Positions 20,095 to 28,361 of a stretch of 64,000 nucleotides of DNA are shown here, piece after piece. Positions within the stretch are counted from its first letter, which is position 1. Each line of letters begins with the position of its first letter. The position numbers and the translations under genes were made by a program. A model generated the notes under the pieces. The model was not told where the DNA came from. It saw only the letters and a list, made by a program, of their open reading frames with translations, and ran no database searches. Origin of the DNA: Phenylobacterium sp. (GTDB lineage: Bacteria; Pseudomonadota; Alphaproteobacteria; Caulobacterales; Caulobacteraceae); NCBI RefSeq assembly GCF_013911965.1, contig NZ_JACESE010000005.1:1-64000 (forward strand), written 5' to 3'.

Positions 20095-20529
20095 TTACCC
20101 GTGGCCAAACATTGAGCGAAGCTCAGGCCGGAGGTCGGCCACCTCCAGGGGCCACGGATTTGCGCTGAGCGGCGGGTCGATGGCGACGACAGCGCCGATC
20201 GTCGGGAGCTGGAACCTGGCGGCTGTAAGGCTGACGAGCGCCCCCAGGGACTCCCCGACCAGCAGAATTGGTCTAGCGCCGAAGAACGTCGCGACAGCGA
20301 CAGCAAAGGCCTTCCCCCAAGCATCTAGGCTGGTCTCGGAGAGGGAGGGAACGCCGTGCCCGGGCAGGTGCCCCACGACGCAATTTGGGATTTGCTCGGC
20401 CAGCGGAACCATGTCGGCGCCCGAGCGCATAGCGCCATGGAGCAGGCAAACCGCAGGTCCTGGGTCAAACTCGCCCAACGTGCTGAGCCACACCGGCCCG
20501 AGACGCGTTTCGACGGCCGTGTGACGCAA
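20095..20529 (-). CDS. Short alpha/beta hydrolase, probably 3' truncated
   Basis: About 144 residues from a TTG at 20529 (AAGGG-rich ribosome site upstream; the start is not secure). It has the oxyanion motif LLHGA, LPGHG and the nucleophile elbow GESLG, but the frame stops soon after the first post-nucleophile strand (VVAIDPPL), before the acid and catalytic His. The neighbouring plus-strand hydrolase keeps about 90 more residues. The loss of the 3' end next to the repeat array suggests truncation by a mobile element. Probably non-functional. Confidence 0.6.
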   Translation of the reverse strand: MRHTAVETRLGPVWLSTLGEFDPGPAVCLLHGAMRSGADMVPLAEQIPNCVVGHLPGHGVPSLSETSLDAWGKAFAVAVATFFGARPILLVGESLGALVSLTAARFQLPTIGAVVAIDPPLSANPWPLEVADLRPELRSMFGHG

Positions 20530-20616
20530 TCCCTTCGCCCCCTTCAGTGAGCGATGCCGGTCTAGCAGGGCGGGAGGCTGGGCGGCTATACGCGGCTGAC
20601 GGATAGGAGCTGGTCG

Positions 20617-21246
20617 GTGACAGATCGGGCGAGGCGTTACTTCATTCCCACGCCGGGCGGCGAAGTGGCGCTCGTGTTTGAACCCTCGCCCCGCAGTTCG
20701 GTCCTGGCAATCATCCACGGTGCGGCGCGCCGCTCCATTCAGCTGAAGCCGTGGCTCGCTCACAACGCGGTGCTCATCGAACTGCCGGGCCATGGCCAGG
20801 CGCCTTGGATCGAGGGCGGAGTGGCAGATTGGGCGAGAGCCTTCCAAGCGGCGCTCGATCACTTATGGCCCGGCGCGCCTGTGACCTTGGTCGGCGAGAG
20901 TCTGGGGGGCGTGATCAGCCTCCACATGTCGGCCGGCCGAACAATCCTCCTCGACCCACCAATGCAGCCGACTGAGGCCGTCGAGCACGAGATCCGCCAT
21001 GGCAACGTCGCTGAGTGGCTGCGCCCCCTGATCCGCGCCGACTACTGGTCGCTCCTTGATGCACAAGAGCGGGTGGTCGAGGTCGTGTGCGGGGCGGACG
21101 GTATTCTCCCTGAAGATGCCCGCGCCCGGCTGGCATGCCACCCAAGGGTCATCTATCAGTTGGTGGATGGCGGACACGTCCTCCTGGACGATAATCCAGA
21201 AGCAATACTTCAGATCGTGCAGATGGCGCCGGGCAGAGGCGAATAG
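20617..21246 (+). CDS. Alpha/beta hydrolase (complete paralogue of the divergent gene)
   Basis: 209 residues from GTG 20617 with AGGAG 7 nt upstream. Motifs: IIHGAARR (oxyanion), LPGHGQAPW, GESLGG nucleophile elbow, GADGILPED (acid region) and GGHVLLDDNP with the catalytic His. It is short for the fold, lacking much of a cap domain. It resembles the divergent gene 88 bp away (shared HGA, LPGHG, GESLG, DPP landmarks), so the two look like diverged duplicates placed head to head. Substrate unknown. GC and codon use look less extreme than in the flanking core genes. Confidence 0.75.
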   Translation: MTDRARRYFIPTPGGEVALVFEPSPRSSVLAIIHGAARRSIQLKPWLAHNAVLIELPGHGQAPWIEGGVADWARAFQAALDHLWPGAPVTLVGESLGGVISLHMSAGRTILLDPPMQPTEAVEHEIRHGNVAEWLRPLIRADYWSLLDAQERVVEVVCGADGILPEDARARLACHPRVIYQLVDGGHVLLDDNPEAILQIVQMAPGRGE

Positions 21247-21412
21247 CGAGCACGAGCTTCAACGCCCAGGCCGGGCGAGCCTACGTCCTGGCCTCCGACT
21301 CCGTGACCAGCGCACTCGCGGTTGTCCCCACTGAAGGTCTGCCTTTCCGGTCTATGGCTTGGGTCCCGCCGCGCTTTCCCGGAGGGCAACGCGGCTGCGC
21401 CGGTCGAACGCT

Positions 21413-22924
21413 TCAAGCCACGCCGCCCCCTGACGACGGATGCTGAGCAGCCGCTGCGAACGCTCGGGTCAGGCTCCCAAACCGCCGCTCGATTGTCGAG
21501 GAGCTGGGTAAGTCTGGAGAATTGTCCATCATGGCGCGTGTCGCTCTGCCGTTGGCCATCACCATCTGGCCTAGCGCGGTCAGGATCGCATCATCTGAGT
21601 ACTTGATCTTGAAACTGGTGCGGGGCGCCGTTGGACATTCGTAGCCCACCAAGGCGTAGGCCCGCCGCAGCGTTCCGAACCGCTTCATATAGGTCGTGGG
21701 CGAGGGAAGCTCCGGACTGCGATTAATCAGCTCATAGGTGAGCCGGCCTTCCCGCTCGAAGAGCGCCTTCAGGCGGTCGAGCATGTCCTGGTCGGCATAC
21801 CTCCGGCAGTGGACCCGATACGGGCGGCCCCCGATGTCGGCCCCGACCATGGCCCAGATGCCTTTCAGTCCACCCAGCCGTTTGCGGACCACCCCTGCGG
21901 TTGGGAGGTCCTCGGCGGCGTCGACCAATGCGGAGCTCAGCTTCGATCCAGAAGCTGCGAGCACCCGGAGCCGATCCAGCAATTCGTCGTCGGTGAGGCG
22001 GCAGACCCCCGCCTTGATGATCTCTTGGGCCCGATTGAATAGGGCCGTAGAGATGATCGGCTCCACCGCGTCAGCCGTGATCACCTGTTCCGAGACAGGA
22101 TTGGCGACGGCCTTGCTCCCCATCTTGATCGAGCGCCGATTGTAGCGAATCTCGCCGACATAGGCGGGGTTGACCAGAAGCATGCGGACTGTGTGGCCGC
22201 GCCAGGGCCTGCCCCGCCTGAACGGAACACCTTCTTCATTCAGCAGGCGCGCGATGGATCGCTGCCTCAGCCCCGTGATCGTGAAGAGCCGGAAGATGCG
22301 CCGAACACAGGCGACTTCTTCCTCGGGCCCGGGAATGAGCTTTTCCCGATAGGTGGCGGTGAGCTTCTTCTCGCCATCCTGAAGGACCAACAAGATGCGC
22401 CCAGCGTCGTCCACCACTGCGCGGCGCAGCCCGTACGGCGCACTGCCGCCGGCATGATAGCCGGCCTGCGCGACCCGCACCTGAGCGGCGAAGACCTTCC
22501 GACTGAGGTCGCGGCTGTACTCGGCCGCCATCATCCGCTTGATGCTCTTCAGCACGGTAGCGGCTGGCGAGCCGTCATTCGCAAACGCCTCAGCACAATA
22601 CTCGACCCCGATCCCCGCCTGGCGGCACAGGAACTCGTAGTGAGCGGCCTGGTCGGGATCCTGAAAGCGTCCCCACCGGCTGACATCGTAGACGAGGATC
22701 ATCTCCGCACCGAGCTGGCCGGCAAGCACATCGCGCAGCAGAGATTTGAGACCTTCACGGCGCTCGAAGGTCAGGCCGCTTACGCCGGCGTCCCGGTAGG
22801 TGCCGACGATCTCAATTCCATGCTCCAGGGCATAGGCGAGATTGGCGGCTGCCTGATTGTCGAGAGAGTAGCGCTGATGCTCCGTCGACATGCGGAGATA
22901 CTGCACGGCGCGGGCGGCTGGCAT
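21413..22924 (-). CDS. Large serine recombinase with three C-terminal repeats
   Basis: 503 residues. N-terminal resolvase domain (1-145): catalytic Ser13 in YLRMSTEHQ, YDVSRWGR, and the LSRKV linker. The recombinase domain follows (about 155-270: PYGLRR, IARLLNEEGVPFRRGRPW, ILVNPAY-like MLLVNPAYVG). No Cys-rich zinc ribbon follows; instead residues 312-361, 379-428 and 443-492 are three copies of a 50-residue unit with an LPS...RFGSL..A core. GGAG lies upstream of the ATG. Likely mobilises or once mobilised this island; attachment sites not found. Confidence 0.88.
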   Translation of the reverse strand: MPAARAVQYLRMSTEHQRYSLDNQAAANLAYALEHGIEIVGTYRDAGVSGLTFERREGLKSLLRDVLAGQLGAEMILVYDVSRWGRFQDPDQAAHYEFLCRQAGIGVEYCAEAFANDGSPAATVLKSIKRMMAAEYSRDLSRKVFAAQVRVAQAGYHAGGSAPYGLRRAVVDDAGRILLVLQDGEKKLTATYREKLIPGPEEEVACVRRIFRLFTITGLRQRSIARLLNEEGVPFRRGRPWRGHTVRMLLVNPAYVGEIRYNRRSIKMGSKAVANPVSEQVITADAVEPIISTALFNRAQEIIKAGVCRLTDDELLDRLRVLAASGSKLSSALVDAAEDLPTAGVVRKRLGGLKGIWAMVGADIGGRPYRVHCRRYADQDMLDRLKALFEREGRLTYELINRSPELPSPTTYMKRFGTLRRAYALVGYECPTAPRTSFKIKYSDDAILTALGQMVMANGRATRAMMDNSPDLPSSSTIERRFGSLTRAFAAAAQHPSSGGGVA

Positions 22925-23008
22925 GGCATGCTCCCGGGCCCGAGCGGCCCGCGAAGATTTTGCACGCTAAAATTCGGAGTCCACGAGTTTCGGGGCCATC
23001 CTTCTACC

Positions 23009-23182
23009 ATGCCCGAAACTCATCCCTCCGCGCGCCCAGCGCCGCGGGTAAACTCGTTCAAGTTCCGGGTGGGGCGGTGGCTTGAGGCGGAGGGGAGCGG
23101 CTGGGGGGTCGTCTCAGCGACGGTCCTGTCGCTCGCCGCTCTGGGGATCCTTGCGCTCCTCGCTGGCGTGACGCTCAACTAG
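23009..23182 (+). CDS. Possible 57-residue single-span membrane protein
   Basis: ATG at 23009 opens a frame with a polar N terminus (about 30 residues, Pro/Arg rich) and a hydrophobic segment near the C terminus (about 34-55, rich in Leu/Ala/Val). It is divergent from the recombinase and converges on the XRE gene. No family recognised and no strong ribosome site, so it may be chance. Confidence 0.4.
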   Translation: MPETHPSARPAPRVNSFKFRVGRWLEAEGSGWGVVSATVLSLAALGILALLAGVTLN

Positions 23183-23194
23183 TAGCTGGCCGTC

Positions 23195-23440
23195 TCAGTG
23201 TCCAGGCGAAGCCAGCCGCGCCTCCACCTCGGTCACCATAGCGCTCGCTGTCGTGCCCAGCGCCGCAGAGATGGCCATCAGCCGCGAGACGCTGATCCGG
23301 TTGGCCGCCCGTTCGTACTTCTGCACCTGCTGAAAGGTGATGCCGCAGGCCTCGGCCAGCTGCTGCTGGGAGATACCCGCGGCGAGCCGCTTCTGTCTGA
23401 GGAGCTCGCCCAGCACAAAGTCGGCCTGAGTAGGCGCCAT
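23195..23440 (-). CDS. XRE-family helix-turn-helix regulator
   Basis: 81 residues. ATG at 23440 has AAGAGGCG upstream; the longer frame to 23524 adds an unrelated N terminus. Helix-turn-helix at about 11-65: LGELLRQKRLAAGISQQQLAEACGI followed by TFQQVQKYERAANRI, the classical Cro/C1 layout. Alphaproteobacterial relatives of similar size are common next to the SOS-linked SRAP gene or on plasmids. It is divergent from the broken SRAP gene, so it may once have controlled it. Confidence 0.85.
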   Translation of the reverse strand: MAPTQADFVLGELLRQKRLAAGISQQQLAEACGITFQQVQKYERAANRISVSRLMAISAALGTTASAMVTEVEARLASPGH

Positions 23441-23516
23441 GTTCGCGCCTCTTGTCGATCTGGTCGGCACGGTGTCCCTTTCGGCGGAAGCTTCAGCAAA
23501 GGGCGTCGGGCCGGCC

Positions 23517-23790
23517 ATGTGCAACCTCTACTCGATGACCAAGGGCCAGACGGCGATCCTGAACGTCGTCCGGGCGACGCTGGACAAGACCGGCAACCTG
23601 CCGCCCCTCCCCGGGATCTATCCCGACTATCCCGCGCCGATCGTGCGCCAGCTCGACGGCGAGTGCACCCTGGCCATGGCCCGGTGGGGTATGCCGTCCC
23701 CAGGTCCGCCCACTGAAGCCCTGGCTGACGCCGGAGCATCGTTGCCTCGTCCCCTTCACCGCCTTTAGCGAGCCGGCGCCCGCTCAGTGG
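23517..23790 (+). pseudogene. Broken SRAP (YedK/HMCES-like) peptidase gene
   Basis: The first 60 residues match SOS response-associated peptidases: MCNLYSMTKGQ (catalytic Cys2), LPPLPGIYPDYPAPIVR and MARWGMPSP. The expected middle (the Asn/Thr-Asn-R-x-E-type core) is then missing, and the continuation PEHRCLVPFTAFSEPAP appears in a different frame (about 23712-23790), after which similarity stops. So the gene has an internal deletion, a frameshift and a lost 3' end. The intact family crosslinks abasic sites in single-stranded DNA (known). Non-functional. Confidence 0.8.
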
Positions 23791-23906
23791 CGTCAACGTC
23801 ACCGCTGGAACTACGGGTTGTTAGTGGGATGGGGCAAGGCACCGCCCTCGCTTAGAGCACCTAGTGATGCTACCCATGAGTCTGCGAAGCAGGAGGATCG
23901 AATCCG

Positions 23907-24218
23907 TTGCCCGTGTTCTATCTGCGGGACGCCAGGAGCGACTTTCATGGTTACTCGACGCTCGCCTGGCTGCATGAGTTCGCACGGAAAGCACCATCAG
24001 GCGAGATCGTTCTGGACTGCAGTCGATTGCGGTGGCTCGACGCCAACCTTTCAGCACCGCTCAGTGCCGTTATGCATGCCTCGCTCGGCCCCTCAAACAG
24101 AACCTACCGGTTCGCTCAACTGAGTAGATCCCTTGCGAGCCTGCTTTGCGACAATGGGCTGGTCCAGGGGGAGCGATCCGCTCGCGGCACCGTGATCTGG
24201 ATCGGCGTGGAAAATTGA
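23907..24218 (+). CDS. Small STAS-like protein, 3' end replaced by IS21
   Basis: 103 residues. The core (about 30-85) resembles STAS-like modules: EIVLDCSRLRWLDANLSAPLSAVM, then a helix and SLASLLCDNGLV. Such proteins often sit before a HATPase-type ATP-binding protein, but none is seen. The last residues and stop (IGVEN) come from the left end of the IS21 element at 24204, so the native C terminus or downstream partner has been displaced. The start at 23907 is uncertain (no clear ribosome site). Family assignment is tentative. Confidence 0.45.
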   Translation: MPVFYLRDARSDFHGYSTLAWLHEFARKAPSGEIVLDCSRLRWLDANLSAPLSAVMHASLGPSNRTYRFAQLSRSLASLLCDNGLVQGERSARGTVIWIGVEN

Positions 24219-24256
24219 CCCCTATCTCGGGGAAATCGGCGTCGAAAAATGACCCC
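24204..24256 (+). repeat. IS21 left end: two terminal repeat copies
   Basis: Outer copy at 24204-24222 and inner copy at 24238-24256 share GGCGT-N-GAAAA-N-TGACCCC. Tandem end repeats bound by the IstA transposase are typical of IS21. Confidence 0.85.
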
Positions 24257-24310
24257 CTGTCTCTGAGGCTTTGATGGCCAGATCGGCGGCTTGTTCAGCT
24301 GCGGATCGAG

Positions 24311-25831
24311 ATGGGGATGCTGGTATTGGAGACGGTTGCGAAGATCCGGCGTGAGCACTTTGGTCGGGGCAAGGGCGTAAAGACGATCGCGCGGGAGCTG
24401 GGGTTGTCGCGCAACACGGTCCGCAAGGTGCTGAGGTCGGGAGAGACCTCGTTTGAGTACGAGCGTTCCGAGCAGCCTCATCCCAAGCTGGGCGCCTTCA
24501 TCGGGCGGTTAGAGGCGATGCTGGAGAGCAACGCCGCCAGCGCCAAGAAGGACCGGCTGACCCTGACGCGGATCGCCGATCTGCTGAGCCGGGAGGGCTA
24601 TGACGGCGGCTACGACGCCGTCCGACGATATGCAGGCCGGTGGGCTGCCACGCGCCGCGGCGTGAGCTCTCCGGTCGAGGCGTTTGTGCCGCTGAGCTTT
24701 GCGCCGGGCGACGCCTACCAGTTCGACTGGAGCCACGACCAGGTCGAGATCGGCGGCACGCCGATGACCGTGAAGGTCGCGCATTTGCGGCTTTGCCACA
24801 GTCGTCGGTTCTACATCCGGGCCTATCCGCGCGAGAGCCAGGAGATGGTGTTCGATGCTCACGCCCGCGCCTTTGCGCTGTTCGGCGGGGTCACGGCGCG
24901 CGGGATCTACGATAACATGAAGACTGCGGTGGACGCGGTGTTTGCGGGCAAGACCCGGCGGTTCAATCGGCGCTTCGAGCAGATGTGCTCGCACTACCTG
25001 ATCGAGCCGGTCGCCTGCACACCAGCCTCGGGCTGGGAGAAGGGGCAGGTCGAGAACCAGGTGGGCTATGCCCGCGACAACATCTTCAAGCCACGCCTGC
25101 GCTTCAGTACGCTGGAGGAGCTCAACGGCTGGCTGGAAGCCGAGTGCGAGCGCCGGGCGCGAAACGACCGACATCCTGAGCAACGCGACCGGACGGTCTG
25201 GGAGGTGTTTGAGACCGAGCAGCCGTTTCTGGCGCCGTTTGCTGGGGCCTTCGACGGCTTCCACCAGATCGAGGCCGTGGCGCAGGCCACCTGCCTGGTC
25301 AGCTTCGACCGCAATCGCTACTCGGTGGCGGCCCGGGCGGCGCGCCGGGCGGTGCAGATCCGCGCCTACGCCGACCGGATCGTGCTGCTCTGCGGCGGCG
25401 AGGTCGTGGCCGATCACCCGCGCAGCTTCGGCCGCGACCGGACAATCTATGATCCCTGGCACTACCTGCCGGTGCTGGCGCGCAAACCCGGGGCGCTGCG
25501 CAACGGCGCGCCCTTCCAGGACTGGGCGCTGCCGCCGGCCTTGACCCGGCTGCGGAAGAAGCTGGGCTCTGGCGACGAGGCCGACCGCCGCTTCGTGCGG
25601 GTGCTGGCCGCGGTGCTCGACGATGGCCTGGAGGCTGTCGACGAGGCGGTCCGTGAGGCCTTGGACGCCGGTCTCTCCAGCGACGATCTGATCCTCAATA
25701 TCCTTGCCCGGCGACGCGAGCCGCCACGACCTGCGGGGATCACCACGTCGGAGGCGCTTCAGCTGCGGCACCCGCCGATCGCCGACTGCGCCCGCTACGA
25801 CCGTCTGAGAGGCCCCCGTGCAGCGGCATGA
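24311..25831 (+). CDS. istA: IS21-family transposase IstA
   Basis: 506 residues, full length. N-terminal helix-turn-helix (VKTIARELGLSRNTVRKVL, about 24-42), then the DDE integrase core: first Asp in YQFDWSHDQV, second in GIYDNMKTAV, Glu in GWEKGQVENQVGYAR; all three present. The C terminus has the usual Arg-rich tail. It overlaps istB by 14 bp. The gene looks intact, so transposase could be made even though the helper is frameshifted. Confidence 0.95.
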   Translation: MGMLVLETVAKIRREHFGRGKGVKTIARELGLSRNTVRKVLRSGETSFEYERSEQPHPKLGAFIGRLEAMLESNAASAKKDRLTLTRIADLLSREGYDGGYDAVRRYAGRWAATRRGVSSPVEAFVPLSFAPGDAYQFDWSHDQVEIGGTPMTVKVAHLRLCHSRRFYIRAYPRESQEMVFDAHARAFALFGGVTARGIYDNMKTAVDAVFAGKTRRFNRRFEQMCSHYLIEPVACTPASGWEKGQVENQVGYARDNIFKPRLRFSTLEELNGWLEAECERRARNDRHPEQRDRTVWEVFETEQPFLAPFAGAFDGFHQIEAVAQATCLVSFDRNRYSVAARAARRAVQIRAYADRIVLLCGGEVVADHPRSFGRDRTIYDPWHYLPVLARKPGALRNGAPFQDWALPPALTRLRKKLGSGDEADRRFVRVLAAVLDDGLEAVDEAVREALDAGLSSDDLILNILARRREPPRPAGITTSEALQLRHPPIADCARYDRLRGPRAAA

Positions 25832-26545
25832 GATGATCGAGGTCTTGGGGCAACTGGGCTTGAAGGGCATGGCCGGCGCCTTCGACGACGCCGTCACCAC
25901 CGGGCTGCAGCGCAACCGTACGGCCATGGAGATGCTGGCCGATCTCCTGGAGGCCGAGACCGCTCACCGCAAGGCCGCATCCATCCGCTACCGCATGACG
26001 GCGGCCAAGCTGCCAGTGATGAAGGACCTCTCGACCTTCATCTTCCAAGGCTCGCCGATCAATGAGGGGCTGATCCGCACGCTGCACGACGGCGCCTTCC
26101 TGGCCAACCATCGCAACGTCGTGCTGGTGGGCGGTACCGGTACGGGCAAGACCCATCTGGCCGTCGCGATCACCGCCAGCGTGGTCCGCGCCGGCGCCCG
26201 CGGCCGCTTCTTCAACCTCGTCGATCTTGTGAACCGCCTGGAGGACGAGGCCGGCGTGGCAAGGCTGGAGCGCTCGCGGCCCAGCTCTCCCGGCTGGATC
26301 TCGTCGTGCTCGACGAGCTGGGTTATCTGCCGTTTGCCCAGGCTGGCGGCCAACTGCTCTTCCACCTGATCAGCAAACTCTACGAGCGCACCTCGGTGCT
26401 CATCACCACGAACCTGGCCTTCGGCGAATGGCCGACCGTCTTCGGCGACGCCAAGATGACCACGGCGCTGCTCGACCGGCTCACCCACCACTGCGACATC
26501 GTCGAAACCGGCAATGACAGCTGGCGGCTGAAAAGCCGGTCCTAA
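25818..26545 (+). pseudogene. istB: IS21 helper ATPase IstB, frameshifted
   Basis: The first 145 residues are normal IstB (DnaA/DnaC-like AAA+): LGLKGMAGAFDD, then Walker [10 protein letters not shown] and a normal helix up to NRLEDEA. The frame then runs into nonsense and stops at 26369. The correct continuation ([14 protein letters not shown] with the Walker [13 protein letters not shown], ending WRLKSRS at 26545) lies one frame back. A missing base near 26251-26262 explains this. IstB loads IstA for transposition, so the copy is probably immobile unless the shift is a sequencing error. Confidence 0.85.
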
Positions 26546-26638
26546 ACCCAACGTGAGGGGTGCGCCCGCCGGCTACGCGCTGCGCTACGCCGATGGCTAC
26601 GCGCTACGCCGCCGGGCGACTGCCAACGCCCGCACCAA

Positions 26639-26682
26639 GGGGGTCAATTTTGCACGCCGGTCGGGGGTCATTTTTCAACGCC
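26639..26682 (-). repeat. IS21 right end: two terminal repeat copies
   Basis: Inner copy at 26639-26656 (GGGGGTCAATTTTGCACG) and outer copy at 26663-26682 (GGGGGTCATTTTTCAACGCC) are inverted relative to the left-end copies. Confidence 0.85.
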
Positions 26683-26953
26683 GTTTGACACTGCTGAGTA
26701 GGAACGAGCGATCGGCGCAGGTCAGGGGATCTGCTCTCTGACCTGTCCGCGTCTGATCGGCGTCAGTCGCTGATCTTGTCGCTCGGCCGGAAAGCGGACG
26801 CCGCGGAGCGGGCAGGAGCGCGATCTCCACGGCGCGCTGGCGTTCACGCCGCCCATGCCGAAGCCGTTCGACAGCGCGCCCTCCGTGAAGGACTGCTGCC
26901 ACACCGCTGTCAGCAGCGTGAGGATAGGTGGTCTCAAACAGCTGGAGCCGACC
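26683..26953. other. 271-bp gene-free junction between IS21 and the GST gene
   Basis: No convincing gene. Reading minus from about 26902 to 26830, a short stretch GALSNGFGMGGVNAS resembles the C-terminal glycine-rich loop of beta-ketoacyl-ACP synthases, but nothing else of such an enzyme is present. The GST ribosome site (GGAG, about 26943) closes the right end. It is likely the scar of rearrangement beside the IS. Confidence 0.4.
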
Positions 26954-27589
26954 ATGTCCGACCTCGTCTTCTACACCAACCCCATGTCGCGCAGCCGCAT
27001 CGTCCGCTGGATGCTCGAGGAGGTGGGCCAGCCTTACGAGGCGAGAATCCTGCGCTGGGAGACCGGAGACGCCAAGACGGCCGACTATCTGGCGATCAAT
27101 CCCATGGGCAAGGTTCCCGCCATCGTCCATGACGGGACCGTCGTCACCGAATGCGCGGCCATCTGCGCCTACCTCGCCGACGCCTTCCCTGAAGCCGGCC
27201 TCGCGCCCCCCGCCCACAGCCGGCTGCGCGGTCCCTACTATCGCTGGCTGTTCTTCGGGGCCGGTCCGATCGAGCAGGCCATCGGCGCCAAGGCGGTGAA
27301 CCTGGAACCGACGCCCGAGCAGCGCAGCTCCCTGGGCTTCGGCTGCATGGAGGATGTCCTGGACGTCCTTGAGGGCGCGGTGAAGGACCGCGCCTATCTG
27401 GTGGGCGAAACCTTCACCGCCGCCGACCTCTACCTCGCCTCACACCTGTCCTGGGGGATGAACTTCGGGATGATCGAGAAGCGTCCGGCGTTCGAGACCT
27501 ATGCGGAACGCCATCTCCAGCGTCCCGCGGCCCGGCGCGCGGACGAGATCGACGACGCCCTGATCCATCAGGCGCAGCCGACCGCGTGA
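26954..27589 (+). CDS. Glutathione S-transferase
   Basis: 211 residues. N-terminal thioredoxin-like domain (1-78): FYTNPMSRSRIVRWMLEEVG with Ser in the catalytic SR motif, NPMGKVPAI with the cis-proline and DGTVVTECAAICAYLAD for glutathione binding. C-terminal helical domain (90-205) with YLVGETFTAADLYLA, the hydrophobic staple region. ATG at 26954 is set by the conserved start and GGAG upstream. Cytosolic conjugation or reduction; substrate unknown. First core gene after the mobile region. Confidence 0.92.
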   Translation: MSDLVFYTNPMSRSRIVRWMLEEVGQPYEARILRWETGDAKTADYLAINPMGKVPAIVHDGTVVTECAAICAYLADAFPEAGLAPPAHSRLRGPYYRWLFFGAGPIEQAIGAKAVNLEPTPEQRSSLGFGCMEDVLDVLEGAVKDRAYLVGETFTAADLYLASHLSWGMNFGMIEKRPAFETYAERHLQRPAARRADEIDDALIHQAQPTA

Positions 27590-27735
27590 ACCGGGGCGCC
27601 GGCGGCTGACAAGGCCGCCGCGCCCGTCCTGCTCTGGCGCGCGCCGCCGGGAGGGGCCGGCGCAGCCGGGCGCGTCGAAGGCGGTGCGAGGCCCGGCTGC
27701 CGGATCGAAAGCCCAGCTCTGCAGTTCATTGGGGC

Positions 27736-28350
27736 ATGCTCGACTCCCTTCCCCACTGGCAGCAGCTCGCCCTCTTCGCCGTCGTCGCCGCCCTGGGCCT
27801 GACGCTCCTTTTCCGGTTGCCCTACGTGGGCGGCGCCCTGCGGCACGTGGTGTCCGTCGCCGTCCTGGCCCTCTGCCTGTTCGTGGTGGCCCAGCAGCTT
27901 CCCTATCAGCCCTGGCTCGCCCCGCTGCTGGCCCGGGCCGGGCTGGACGGCCAGGAGGTGACCGGGGAGGAGGTGCGCATCCGCATGTCGCCGGACGGCC
28001 ACTTCTGGGCGCGGGTCAGCCTGAACGGGGTCGAGACGCGGATGCTGATCGACAGCGGGGCCACCCTGACGACCCTCTCGACCGAGACGGCCGCACGGGC
28101 CGGCATCCGTCCGGAGGTCAGCCTCGCCCCCATCGTCGCGCGCACGGCCAACGGCGTGGTGCAGGCGCAGCCCGCACGGGCGGAGTCCTTCAGCCTCGGC
28201 CCCATCTCCGCCTCGGACCTGAAGGTCGCGATCTCTCCCTCGCTGGGGCCGGTGGACGTCCTTGGCATGAACTTCCTGGTCCGCCTGGCGAGCTGGCGCG
28301 TCGAAGGCCAGTCCATGGTGCTGACGCCGCGGAGCGAGCCGGGGGCGTGA
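27736..28350 (+). CDS. Membrane-anchored retropepsin-like aspartic protease
   Basis: 204 residues. Two N-terminal membrane helices (about 12-27 and 36-52), then a single aspartic protease domain with the catalytic Asp106 in MLIDSGATLTTLS, a flap region (RTANGVVQA) and the ILG-like motif VDVLGMNFL. This is the TIGR02281-type clan AA family common in alphaproteobacteria; like retroviral proteases it should act as a dimer, here in the periplasm. Targets unknown. Converges on the 2H phosphoesterase gene across a hairpin. Confidence 0.9.
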   Translation: MLDSLPHWQQLALFAVVAALGLTLLFRLPYVGGALRHVVSVAVLALCLFVVAQQLPYQPWLAPLLARAGLDGQEVTGEEVRIRMSPDGHFWARVSLNGVETRMLIDSGATLTTLSTETAARAGIRPEVSLAPIVARTANGVVQAQPARAESFSLGPISASDLKVAISPSLGPVDVLGMNFLVRLASWRVEGQSMVLTPRSEPGA

Positions 28351-28361
28351 AGCTCCGGCTG

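Larger units (their letters stand above)
24204..26682 (+). mobile_element. IS21-family insertion sequence
   Basis: About 2.48 kb holding istA and istB in the usual overlapping order. The outer ends are inverted repeats of about 19-20 bp: GGCGTGGAAAATTGACCCC on the left and, reading inward from 26682, GGCGTTGAAAAATGACCCCC on the right. Each end has a second internal copy (see repeat entries). No 4-8 bp target duplication is obvious: flanks are GGATC on the left and GTTTG on the right, which suggests later rearrangement at one side. Confidence 0.88.

Noticed and set aside
26570-26612. Short direct repeat GGCTACGCGCT near the IS21 right end
   Set aside because: Two imperfect copies in GC-rich DNA inside the IS; no evidence of function.
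24204-26682. Target-site duplication of the IS21 element
   Set aside because: Flanking bases (GGATC / GTTTG) do not match over 4-8 bp, so I do not claim one.
26830-26902. Beta-ketoacyl synthase C-terminal remnant (GALSNGFGMGGVNAS, minus strand)
   Set aside because: Only 15 residues fit and no other motif of the enzyme is present; could be coincidence.
19813-26953. attL/attR direct repeat of the tRNA-Arg 3' end bounding the island
   Set aside because: I looked for a second copy of the GTTCGAGTCCC-type end by eye and saw none in the window; serine recombinases seldom use tRNA genes.
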